NCBI RefSeq assembly: GCF_052065355.1
Contig: NZ_JBQHUF010000004.1
Location: 1 to 64,000 of the forward strand
Direction of reading: 5' to 3'
Source of the DNA: Flavonifractor sp052065355
GTDB taxonomy: Bacteria > Bacillota > Clostridia > Oscillospirales > Oscillospiraceae
Length of the DNA: 64,000 bases
The notes below the pieces were generated by a model, which saw only the letters and a program-made list of their open reading frames with translations, did not search any database and was not told where the DNA came from. Shown piece after piece: positions 7,966 through 14,974 of the stretch. A program made the translations under genes and the position numbers. The stretch's first letter is position 1. Every line of letters starts with the position of its first letter.

Positions 7966-8493
7966 TTACGACTCCGGCCGGACGAAATGGGCCAGGGGAT
8001 CGGGGCGGGTCCACAGCACCACATGCCCGGCGGCCTTGCTCTGTTTCACATCAATGAGCCGCTGGTTGGCGCTGCCCCGGAACAGGGCCTCATAGGACTT
8101 CTCCGCCAGCAGGAAGGGGCCGTCCACCAGCACGTCGGTCTGCTCCAGCAGTTCCAGCGCACCAGGCAGGTCTCCCTCCAGCAATCTCTCATAAGTATAC
8201 CCCGTATAGGTCCACACGTTCAAGCCCTTTTCATGGGCGATCCGGGCCAGGGCGGCGCACTCTGTCGCCTGACAGAAGGGATCGCCGCCGGAGAGGGTGA
8301 GGCCGTCGGTGAGGGGATTTTTGACCATCTGCGCCGATAATTCCTCCACGCTCACCTCCCGGCCTCCCGCCGGGTCGTGGGTCTCCGGGTTGTGGCAGCC
8401 GGGGCAATGGTGGGGACAGCCCTGGGTGAATACGGTGAACCGCAGGCCGGGGCCGTCTACGATAGAATCTGAAACAGTATTGGCAATACGCAT
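7966..8493 (-). CDS. nrdG: Anaerobic ribonucleotide reductase activating protein (radical SAM)
   Basis: 175 residues. Radical SAM cluster CxxxCxxC in TQGCPHHCPGCHNPETHD (Cys26, Cys30, Cys33), followed by LTLSGGDPF, the SAM-binding GGE-like motif. It generates the glycyl radical on NrdD. Unusually it is not directly behind nrdD: a full rlmI-like gene and a terminator lie between them. No promoter stands out in the 50 bases upstream. Confidence 0.93.
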   Translation of the reverse strand: MRIANTVSDSIVDGPGLRFTVFTQGCPHHCPGCHNPETHDPAGGREVSVEELSAQMVKNPLTDGLTLSGGDPFCQATECAALARIAHEKGLNVWTYTGYTYERLLEGDLPGALELLEQTDVLVDGPFLLAEKSYEALFRGSANQRLIDVKQSKAAGHVVLWTRPDPLAHFVRPES

Positions 8494-8512
8494 GCTGAAA
8501 ACCTGCTTTCTG

Positions 8513-8542
8513 AAAAAACGGGCTGCCGCAGCAGCCCGTTTT
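8513..8542 (-). terminator. Terminator downstream of the rlmI-like gene
   Basis: Stem AAAACGGGCTGC with loop CGCA (plus-strand view). Read on the minus strand it ends in a T-run. It lies 3 bases after the methyltransferase stop and just upstream of nrdG. Confidence 0.85.
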
Positions 8543-8544
8543 GT

Positions 8545-9756
8545 TTATTGGTCGTCCACCACCTGGAAGATATAGAACTTCAGGTAGAGGGACTGGTCGG
8601 CGCCCCACAGCACCGGATGGTCGGGGGACTGGGTGCGGTACTCCACCTGCCGCAGGCGGCGGTGGGCGTCCCGTGCGGCCTCCCCGATGGTCTTGGTGAA
8701 CAGCTCCGGGGTCATGAAGTGGGAACAGGAGCAGGTAGCCAGGTAGCCGCCGTTTTTCACCAGCTTGAGGCCCCGCAGGTTGATCTCCCGGTAGCCGGTG
8801 ACCGCCTTTTTCACAGAGGCACGGGACTTGGTGAAGGCGGGCGGGTCTAGGATCACCAGGTCGAATTTCTCGCCCTTCCGCTCCAGCTCGGGCAGCAGCT
8901 CAAACACGTCGTGGCACTCGAAGCGCACCCGATCGCTCATACCGTTGAGTTCCGCGTTGCGGGTGGCCTGATCCACGCCCAGCTGGGAGGCGTCCACACC
9001 CAGCACCTCTCTGGCCCCGCCCTTTCCGGCGTTGAGGGCGAAGGCTCCGGTGTGGGTGAAGCAGTCCAGCACCCGGCCGCCCCTGGCAAGAGGCTGGATG
9101 GCCAGGCGGTTATACTTCTGATCCAGGAAGAAGCCGGTCTTCTGGCCCTCGGCCACGTCCACCAGGTAGCGGACGCCGTTTTCCACGATCTCCACCATGG
9201 GGTCGAAGGGCTCGGACAAAAAGCCCTTCACCCGCTCCATGCCCTCCTTGAGGCGCACCTTGGCGTCGCTGCGCTCATAGATGCCCCGGATGGCAATACC
9301 GTCCTCCGCCAGAATATCCACCAGCAGCTTGAGAATGGTGGATTTCAGCTTGTCGATGCCCAGAGCCAGGGACTCCACCACCAGCACATCGGAGAACTTG
9401 TCCACCACCAGGCCGGGCAGGAAGTCGGCCTCCCCGAAGATAATGCGGCAGGAGGAGGTATCCACCGTGTCCTTCCGGTACTGCCAGGCGGCCCGGACAC
9501 GGGATTCCAGAAAGGCCTCGTCAATGACGGTGTCCGCCTTCCGGGAGAGCACCCGCACCGCGATGGTAGAGGCCCGGTTGAGGAAGCCCACTCCCAGGGG
9601 GTAGCCGTTATAGTCCTCGATACGGACGATATCGCCGTCGGCGGGGTCGCCCAGGATCTCGCCGATCTCGTTGTCGTAAATCCAGGGACCGCCGGCCTTG
9701 AAGGACCGGCCCTCCCCCCGCTTCAGGCGGATGATTCCATTTGTCATTTCCGTCAT
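8545..9756 (-). CDS. Class I SAM-dependent rRNA methyltransferase, RlmI-like
   Basis: 403 residues. N-terminal PUA-like domain (about 1-75, RLKRGEGRSFKAGGPWIYDNEI), a central linker domain with VRYLVDVAEGQKTGFFLDQ, and a Rossmann methyltransferase core (VLDCFTHTGAFAL; VILDPPAFTKS). This architecture is that of RlmI, which makes m5C1962 in 23S rRNA. The motif IV Cys expected in m5C enzymes may be in ATCSCSHFM. The start lies 4 bases after the nrdD stop, so it is probably cotranscribed with nrdD. Confidence 0.88.
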   Translation of the reverse strand: MTEMTNGIIRLKRGEGRSFKAGGPWIYDNEIGEILGDPADGDIVRIEDYNGYPLGVGFLNRASTIAVRVLSRKADTVIDEAFLESRVRAAWQYRKDTVDTSSCRIIFGEADFLPGLVVDKFSDVLVVESLALGIDKLKSTILKLLVDILAEDGIAIRGIYERSDAKVRLKEGMERVKGFLSEPFDPMVEIVENGVRYLVDVAEGQKTGFFLDQKYNRLAIQPLARGGRVLDCFTHTGAFALNAGKGGAREVLGVDASQLGVDQATRNAELNGMSDRVRFECHDVFELLPELERKGEKFDLVILDPPAFTKSRASVKKAVTGYREINLRGLKLVKNGGYLATCSCSHFMTPELFTKTIGEAARDAHRRLRQVEYRTQSPDHPVLWGADQSLYLKFYIFQVVDDQ

Positions 9757-9760
9757 CCCC

Positions 9761-12073
9761 TTACACGCTGTGCTTGACCCGGTCGTGCTCCTCCGCCCGC
9801 TTGGCGTTATTGAACCGGTCCAGGGTGCCTACCAGGTAGCCGGTGATGCGGCGGATGCGCTCAAAGGGCACGCCGTCGGCCTCGGTGCGGCCGCAGCCGG
9901 GGCACTGATCCCCGATGATGCCGGAGAAGCCGCACACCGGGTCACGGTCCACTGGGTGGTTCACGGAGCCGTAGCCGATGCCGCTCTCCTTCATGCAGCG
10001 GATGACCTTCTCAAAGGCCTCCAGGTTGTCGGTGGGGTCGCCGTCCATCTCGATATAGCTGATGTGGCCGGCGTTGGTGAGGGCGTGATAGGGTGCCTCG
10101 ATCTTGATCTTATCATAGGCGGAGATGGGGAAATACACCGGCACGTGGAAGGAGTTGGTGTAGTACTCCCGGTCGGTGATGCCCTCCATGATGCCGTAAC
10201 GGGCCTTGTCCAGCTTGACGAACCGGCCGGACAGTCCCTCGGCGGGGGTAGCCAGCAGGGAGAAGTTGAGGCCCCGCTTTTCGCTCTCCTGGTCCATCCG
10301 GGCCCGCATGTGGGAGATGATCTCCAGGCCCAGAACACGGGCCTTCTCGCTCTCGCCGTGGTGGACGCCGATAAGGGCCTTCAGGGTCTCGGCCAGGCCG
10401 ATGAAGCCCACGGACAGGGTGCCGTGCTTGAGCACCTCCCGCACCTCGTCCTCCCAGTCCAGCTTCTCGCTGTCCAGCCACACGCCCTGGCCCATGAGGA
10501 AGGGGTAGTTATACACGTGTTTGCGGCACTGGATCTCGAACCGCTCCAGCAGCTGATCCACGCACAGATCCATCATCCGGTCCAGGGACTCAAAGAAGGC
10601 GTCCACATCTCCCCGGGCCTTGATGGCCAGCCGGGGCAGGTTGATGGTGGTAAAGCTCAGGTTGCCCCGGCCGTTGCAGATCTCCCGGCTGGGATCGTAC
10701 ACGTTGCCGATGACCCGGGTGCGGCAGCCCATGTAGGCAATCTCGGTCTCGGGGTGGCCGGGCTTGTAGTACTGAAGATTGAAGGGGGCGTCGATAAAGG
10801 AGAAGTTGGGGAACAGCCGCTTGGCGGAGCACCGCATGGCCAGCTGGAACAGGTCGTAGTTGGGCTCCCCGGGATTGTAGTTCACTCCGTCCTTCACCCG
10901 GAAGATCTGGATGGGGAAAATGGGGGTCTCCCCGCCGCCCAGGCCGGCCTCGGTGGCCAGCATCACGTTCTTCATCACCATGCGGCCTTCGGGAGAGGTA
11001 TCCATGCCGTAGTTGATGGAGGAGAAGGGAGTCTGGGCACCGGCACGGGAGTGCATGGTGTTCAGGTTGTGGATCAGGGCCTCCATGGCCTGATAGGTGG
11101 CACGGTCGGTCTCCTTCTCCGCCCGCTGGTGGGCGAACTGCTGGGCCTTTGTTACGTCCCCGAATTCAGCCTCCAGTGCCTCCCGCTCGGCGGCGGCGTA
11201 GGCGTCCCAGTCCTCCAGGGTGGGGACCAGGCCGGTCTTTTCCTTGATGTCCGCCATGACGGCTTTCAGCTCACGCTCCGGGTCCTCCCGGTCCTCCAGC
11301 AGGGTGAGGGCACGGGCCAGGTTCTGCCGGTACAGCCGCACAAAGGTCTTGCGGACGCCGTCGGCCATGCCGTAGTCGAAGTTCACCACGCTCTGGCCGC
11401 CGTGCTGGTCGTTCTGGTTGGACTGGATGGCGATACAGCACAGAGCGGCATAGGAGGAGATGTCGTTGGGCTCCCGCAGCGTGCCGTGGCCGGTGGAAAA
11501 GCCGCCCTCGAACAGCTTCTTGATGTCGATCTGGCAGCAGGTGGTGGTCAGAGTCAGGAAGTCCAGGTCGTGGATGTGGATATCACCCTCCCGGTGGGCC
11601 CGGGCATGGTCGGGGTTGAGGACGAACATGTCATAGAACTGCTTGGCGCCCTCGGAGCCGAACTTCAGCATGGAGCCCATGGCGGTATCGCCGTCGATGT
11701 TGGCGTTCTCCCGCTTCAGGTCGGATTCCCGGGCGGCGGAGAAGGTGATGTCCTCATAGGTCTTCATCAGCCGGGTGTTCATCTCCCGGGCGCGGCTGCG
11801 CTCCTCCCGGTAGAGGATGTAGGCCTTGGCGGTCTGCACGTAGCCGTTGTCCATCAGCACCCGCTCCACCAGGTCCTGGATGTGCTCCACATCGGGCTGA
11901 CGCTCCCCCTCCACTTCCAGAATGGAGAGCACCTCGTCGGCCAGCTGCTGGGCTACCTCCTCCTTATTGGGCTTATAAGTGGCTCGAAAGGCCTTATTGA
12001 TGGCCTGAGCGATCTTTTCCTCGTTGAAATCCGCCAAACGACCGTCACGTTTCCTGATCTTGGTGAGTGTCAT
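9761..12073 (-). CDS. nrdD: Anaerobic ribonucleoside-triphosphate reductase (class III)
   Basis: 770 residues from the ATG at 12073 (AAAGGAAC upstream). It has an N-terminal ATP-cone (KIRKRDGRLADFNEEKIAQAI and following) and a glycyl-radical barrel. The C-terminal zinc-site region is PVCGFSGIIGDQCPGCGR, and the radical-loop signature RRITGYLVGTLDRFNNAK puts the glycyl radical near the end. It makes dNTPs from NTPs under anoxia and needs NrdG. The promoter region carries two NrdR-box-like sites. The open frame extends 13 codons upstream to 12112, over the first NrdR-box, so I reject that start. Confidence 0.95.
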   Translation of the reverse strand: MTLTKIRKRDGRLADFNEEKIAQAINKAFRATYKPNKEEVAQQLADEVLSILEVEGERQPDVEHIQDLVERVLMDNGYVQTAKAYILYREERSRAREMNTRLMKTYEDITFSAARESDLKRENANIDGDTAMGSMLKFGSEGAKQFYDMFVLNPDHARAHREGDIHIHDLDFLTLTTTCCQIDIKKLFEGGFSTGHGTLREPNDISSYAALCCIAIQSNQNDQHGGQSVVNFDYGMADGVRKTFVRLYRQNLARALTLLEDREDPERELKAVMADIKEKTGLVPTLEDWDAYAAAEREALEAEFGDVTKAQQFAHQRAEKETDRATYQAMEALIHNLNTMHSRAGAQTPFSSINYGMDTSPEGRMVMKNVMLATEAGLGGGETPIFPIQIFRVKDGVNYNPGEPNYDLFQLAMRCSAKRLFPNFSFIDAPFNLQYYKPGHPETEIAYMGCRTRVIGNVYDPSREICNGRGNLSFTTINLPRLAIKARGDVDAFFESLDRMMDLCVDQLLERFEIQCRKHVYNYPFLMGQGVWLDSEKLDWEDEVREVLKHGTLSVGFIGLAETLKALIGVHHGESEKARVLGLEIISHMRARMDQESEKRGLNFSLLATPAEGLSGRFVKLDKARYGIMEGITDREYYTNSFHVPVYFPISAYDKIKIEAPYHALTNAGHISYIEMDGDPTDNLEAFEKVIRCMKESGIGYGSVNHPVDRDPVCGFSGIIGDQCPGCGRTEADGVPFERIRRITGYLVGTLDRFNNAKRAEEHDRVKHSV

Positions 12074-12106
12074 TGCTTTTCCGTTCCTTTCCACTCCATT
12101 TATTCC

Positions 12107-12122
12107 ACACAATATCTTGTGT
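12107..12122. promoter_or_regulatory. NrdR box 1 upstream of nrdD
   Basis: ACACAATATCTTGTGT is very close to the published NrdR consensus (acaCwAtATaTwGtgt). It lies 33 bases upstream of the nrdD start codon. NrdR is the ATP/dATP-sensing repressor of ribonucleotide reductase genes. Confidence 0.85.
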
Positions 12123-12145
12123 CCGTATTTCTACACGTCGATTCA

Positions 12146-12175
12146 ATGATACAGTATCTTGACGGACTCCGTCAA
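12146..12175 (-). promoter_or_regulatory. Promoter of nrdD
   Basis: On the minus strand, TTGACG (12175-12170), 18 bases, TATCAT (12151-12146). The -10 is overlapped by the second NrdR-like site and box 1 lies just downstream, a repression geometry. Confidence 0.65.
12149..12164. promoter_or_regulatory. Probable NrdR box 2 overlapping the nrdD -10
   Basis: ATACAGTATCTTGACG shares 11 of 16 positions with box 1, including the core TATCTTG. The start-to-start distance to box 1 is 42 bases, about four helical turns, which fits the phased paired boxes known for NrdR. It is weaker than box 1. Confidence 0.55.
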
Positions 12176-12185
12176 GGCGCAAAAC

Positions 12186-12219
12186 AAAAAGCGCGCCCCA
12201 AAAAGAGGGCGTGCTTTTT
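12186..12219 (-). terminator. Terminator of the homocysteine methyltransferase-like gene
   Basis: AAAAAGCGCGCCC pairs with GGGCGTGCTTTTT (one G-U). On the minus strand the stem is followed by TTTTTGTTTT. It lies between this gene and the nrdD promoter. Confidence 0.85.
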
Positions 12220-12267
12220 GGCTGTTTCGCTGATTTTAAAAAACTCCCTGTTTCGGCCTTGACTGGC

Positions 12268-13488
12268 TCAAAGCAGCACCAGGCCGTACTTTTTGGCCAT
12301 ATCCCGCAGGAAATCCTCCTCCAGGTCGCCGGTTCCGTCCCAGAAAGCCCGGCCCTGGTAAATCCGCAGGGCCTTCTCCAGCAGCTCGGGCACGTCGGAC
12401 CACAGGCAGAGGGCGTCCTTCACCACATACTGGTTCTCGGCAAAGATATCCAGGTCGTCCTCCTCCAGGATGGCGATCTTCAGGGCGCCCTGAGGAGCCT
12501 CCTCCTCGGCGGCCAGAATATCCTCCATCAGGTCGGGGGTGCACTCGATGGTCTCACCCACGTCCACGTCGGGGGTGATGAACCGGGCCTCCTTCTCGCT
12601 GGCACAGGGGATCACGTCCGGGTCCCGCTCCACCGCCGGGAAGGCGGAAAAGTCCACCGTCTCCATGGCCTGCCGGATGGCGGTCACATGGTCGGGACCG
12701 GAGCCGCAGCAGCCGCCGAAGATCCGGGCGCCGCCCTTGGCAAAGGCGGGCACAAAGGCGGACAGCTCCTCCGGGGTCCGGTAGGCGCCGGGCTGACCGG
12801 CGTTGGGCTTGGCAATCAGCGGCACGGAGGCATAGGGAGCCAGCCGCTCCAGCTGCTCCGCCACCGCCGCCGGGTCGGAGCAGTTGAGCCCAAAGGCCGC
12901 CGCTCCCATGCCCTGCATGACGATCATGGTGGCCAGCACATCGGTGCCGTAGGGGGCACGGCCCTCCTCGTCGCAGGTGAAGGTCACCCACACCGGCTTG
13001 TCCGACACGCTCTTGCAGGCCAGCATGGCCGCCCGGGCTTCCGCCATGGAGATCATGGTCTCCACCACGAACAGGTCCACCCCGGCCTTTTCCAGGGCCG
13101 CCGCCTGCTCGGTGTAGACGGCTACCATCTCCTCAAAGCTGCTCTCGCCAAAGGGAGGCAGGGACAGGCCAAGGGGCGCCAGATCTCCCGCCACCAGGCA
13201 CTTTCCCTCCGCCGCCTGGCGGGTCAGCTCCACCAGCCGGCGGTTGTATTCCTCCACCCGGTGAAAGGCACCGCAGCGGCCCAGGCCCACCCGGTTGGCC
13301 CCGAAGGTGGGAGCCAGCAGAATCTGGCTGCCGGCGCTCACATAGGACCGCTGGATCTCCAGCAGCGCCTCCGGGTGATCCAGCACCCACTGTTCCGTGC
13401 TGCCGCCCAGCGGCATACCCCGGGCCATCAGCTCCGTACCGGTGGCTCCGTCCATCAGAATGGGCAGGGATAAGGGAATAGTGTCCAT
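12268..13488 (-). CDS. Homocysteine S-methyltransferase family protein with acidic C-terminal extension
   Basis: 406 residues from the ATG at 13488 (AGAGGAAC upstream). Residues 1 to about 285 form a BHMT/MetH-N barrel: ILMDGATGTELMARG, FVVETMISMAEARAA, and the zinc ligands Cys in GLNCSDP and the Cys pair in GGCCGSGPDHV. It would move a methyl group to homocysteine or another thiol. The last 120 residues are acidic (DILAAEEEAPQ, AILEEDDLDIF) and are neither the pterin-binding nor the cobalamin domain of full MetH. Their function is unknown. No SAM riboswitch is visible upstream. Confidence 0.85.
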   Translation of the reverse strand: MDTIPLSLPILMDGATGTELMARGMPLGGSTEQWVLDHPEALLEIQRSYVSAGSQILLAPTFGANRVGLGRCGAFHRVEEYNRRLVELTRQAAEGKCLVAGDLAPLGLSLPPFGESSFEEMVAVYTEQAAALEKAGVDLFVVETMISMAEARAAMLACKSVSDKPVWVTFTCDEEGRAPYGTDVLATMIVMQGMGAAAFGLNCSDPAAVAEQLERLAPYASVPLIAKPNAGQPGAYRTPEELSAFVPAFAKGGARIFGGCCGSGPDHVTAIRQAMETVDFSAFPAVERDPDVIPCASEKEARFITPDVDVGETIECTPDLMEDILAAEEEAPQGALKIAILEEDDLDIFAENQYVVKDALCLWSDVPELLEKALRIYQGRAFWDGTGDLEEDFLRDMAKKYGLVLL

Positions 13489-13604
13489 AGCTTGTCCGTT
13501 CCTCTCAACAGAATATAATATAATAAGGTTAGCCAAAAGAAATGACCACACCTTCGGCACGGGCATTGGGGCCCCGCACAGCGGGGCGGCGCTTTTGCGC
13601 CGTA

Positions 13605-13674
13605 CCAAGCGTTTTGGGCCTGAGGCCCAAAACCTTGATGCCGGGCGAATTCACTTCGCCCGAGCAGATGAAAA
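13605..13674 (-). repeat. Two-hairpin dispersed repeat, copy A
   Basis: On the minus strand it reads ATCTGCTCGGGCG, then AGTGAA, then the hairpin return, GGCATCAAGG, a second hairpin, and CGCTTGG. The second copy is at 37003-37067 on the plus strand. Hairpin I is CGGGCGAA/TTCGCCCG here and CGGGCGGA/TCCGCCCG in copy B, a compensatory pair change. Hairpin II differs in stem length but keeps pairing. Confidence 0.75.
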
Positions 13675-13692
13675 AACTTACGGTATCCAAAA

Positions 13693-13723
13693 AAATAGCC
13701 ACACCCAAGGGGTGTGGCTATTT
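13693..13723 (-). terminator. Terminator of tRNA-Arg
   Basis: AAATAGCCACACCC / GGGTGTGGCTATTT hairpin directly after the tRNA CCA end, with a T-run on the minus strand. Confidence 0.88.
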
Positions 13724-13727
13724 CTTT

Positions 13728-13804
13728 TGGTACGCCCGAAGGGACTCGAACCCCCAGCCTTCAGAACCGGAATCTGACGCTCTATCCAATTGCGCTACGG
13801 GCGC
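13728..13804 (-). tRNA. tRNA-Arg (anticodon CCG)
   Basis: Full cloverleaf on the minus strand. Acceptor GCGCCCG pairs with CGGGCGT; anticodon stem TCAGA/TCTGA holds loop TTCCGGT, giving anticodon CCG (reads CGG). The T-arm is GGGGG-TTCGAGT-CCCTT, the discriminator base is A, and the 3' CCA is encoded. Confidence 0.96.
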
Positions 13805-13892
13805 GCAGGACACGCTTCATTCAACGTGCCTGATTATTATAGCAACCTTTTCCCCATTTGTAAAGAGGCTTTTTTCGCTTTTTCCAAAAACC

Positions 13893-14687
13893 TCACTCCA
13901 ACTCCCGGGGAAGGAAGGCCTCATAGGGCAGCACGCCGGCCAGCTCCACCAGCAGGTCGGAAAAGCCGCCGCCGGCGTCATAGCCCATGGTGGGCGTGCG
14001 CAGCACCCCGCCTCGCTCCGGCGGCCGGATGGGCAGGGAGATCACCGCCCGGCAGCCCCGGTCCTCCTGCTGCTCGAACACGATGGCGCCGCCGTGGGCA
14101 GCCGCGATGCTCCGGGCCACCCGCAGCCCCAGACCCAGCCCGTCGGGCCGGTAGAGGGGACTCTGCTCCTCCTCAGGCTGAGGAGGTACAAGGCCGGGAC
14201 CATCGTCCCACACCGTCAGCACCGCCCGGTCCTTCCGCACCGCCAGCCGCAGACCTGCCCGGCCACCCTTTCCCGCCGCCTTCACGGCGTTGGCGATCAA
14301 GCCCAGCAGCATCCGCCGCAGCAGGCGGCTGTCCCCCTGGGTCAGCAGGGAGCCTGTCTCCTCCTCATAGGAGAACGTCACCCCCGCCTGCTCCGTCAGC
14401 GGCGCGGCCTGATCGGCCAGCTCCCGGCACAACCCGGCCAGATCCAGGGTGCCCAGCCGGGGCTCCGTGCCGCCACACTGGTCCAGCTGAAGGTATTCCA
14501 CATTGCCCAGCAGGCGCATCATGCGGTACAGACTCTGGTGCAGGATGGCCAGATAGGGATCGTACTGCTCGCCGCCCTTCTCCCGCACCACAGGGGTCAG
14601 AAGCTGAATGGCCGCAGACAGATTATTCATCTGCTCCCGAAGCTGCTCCACCAGCAACGGGCCGAGATCGCCCTGCTCTTTTTCCAT
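13893..14687 (-). CDS. Histidine-kinase-like ATPase protein without sensor domain
   Basis: 264 residues from the ATG at 14687 (GGAGGGGG 5 bases upstream). The C-terminal half is a GHKL ATPase: N-box LGLIANAVKAAGKGG, G1 VWDDGPGLV, G2 GLGLGLRVARSIAAAHGG. The N-terminal helical part (LLVEQLREQMNNLSAAIQLL) sits where a HisKA H-box is expected but has no His there; the only His nearby is in LAILHQSLYRMM. There is no transmembrane segment. It could be a cytosolic kinase with an unusual phosphoacceptor, or a degenerate kinase with another role. No response regulator is adjacent. Confidence 0.75.
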   Translation of the reverse strand: MEKEQGDLGPLLVEQLREQMNNLSAAIQLLTPVVREKGGEQYDPYLAILHQSLYRMMRLLGNVEYLQLDQCGGTEPRLGTLDLAGLCRELADQAAPLTEQAGVTFSYEEETGSLLTQGDSRLLRRMLLGLIANAVKAAGKGGRAGLRLAVRKDRAVLTVWDDGPGLVPPQPEEEQSPLYRPDGLGLGLRVARSIAAAHGGAIVFEQQEDRGCRAVISLPIRPPERGGVLRTPTMGYDAGGGFSDLLVELAGVLPYEAFLPRELE

Positions 14688-14886
14688 CTGAACCCCCTCC
14701 TCCCGTCTCATTCTGCCCCGGCGGCAGCCTTCTTCGCCGCCGGAAAACTGGTAAGTTACAGTAAGTATATCAAAACCGCCGCCGCCGCACAAGAAAAAAT
14801 GTCGAACCATGTCGAAACTGCCACGTTTACCGATTATCCACTCGTAAATTTATACAGTTTCCCCACTAAGTTTTCTGTTTTTTCTC

Positions 14887-14915
14887 TTTTCATTCCGGAA
14901 AGATTAGTCTATAAT
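14887..14915 (+). promoter_or_regulatory. Promoter of gap
   Basis: TTTTCA (14887-14892), 17 bases, TATAAT (14910-14915). AAAGGAG is at 14959-14965, before the ATG at 14975. The 200 bases upstream are AT-rich and contain no gene. Confidence 0.75.
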
Positions 14916-14974
14916 GGAAGCGCGTAAGGAAAGGACGAATTAAGACGCTATTTAGAACAAAGGAGAGATTCATT

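Larger units (their letters stand above)
13533..13730. repeat. Composite element bounded by 20-bp inverted repeats
   Basis: CCAAAAGAAATGACCACACC (13533-13552) and GGTGTGGCTATTTCTTTTGG (13711-13730) are inverted repeats matching at 18 of 20 positions. The right arm includes the tRNA-Arg CCA end and its terminator. Between them lie three more hairpins: GCCCCGC/GCGGGGC (13571-13587), GGCGC/GCGCC (13588-13601) and the two-hairpin repeat at 13605-13674. No protein gene is visible. Confidence 0.6.

Noticed and set aside
9880..9960. Possible loss of a zinc Cys in NrdD
   Set aside because: The sequence PVDRDPVCGFSGIIGDQCPGCGR looks like the form I recall from Gram-positive NrdD proteins, so I do not treat it as a defect.
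9698..12262. 854-codon plus-strand open frame opposite nrdD
   Set aside because: It is antisense to a clear glycyl-radical enzyme and shows shadow composition rich in His, Gln, Gly and Val, typical of the complement of GC-rich codons. No domain or ribosome site.
13489..13727. SAM or T-box riboswitch in front of the homocysteine methyltransferase-like gene
   Set aside because: No SAM-I core, T-box motif or leader terminator in the right position. The hairpins there belong to the tRNA terminator and the repeat element.
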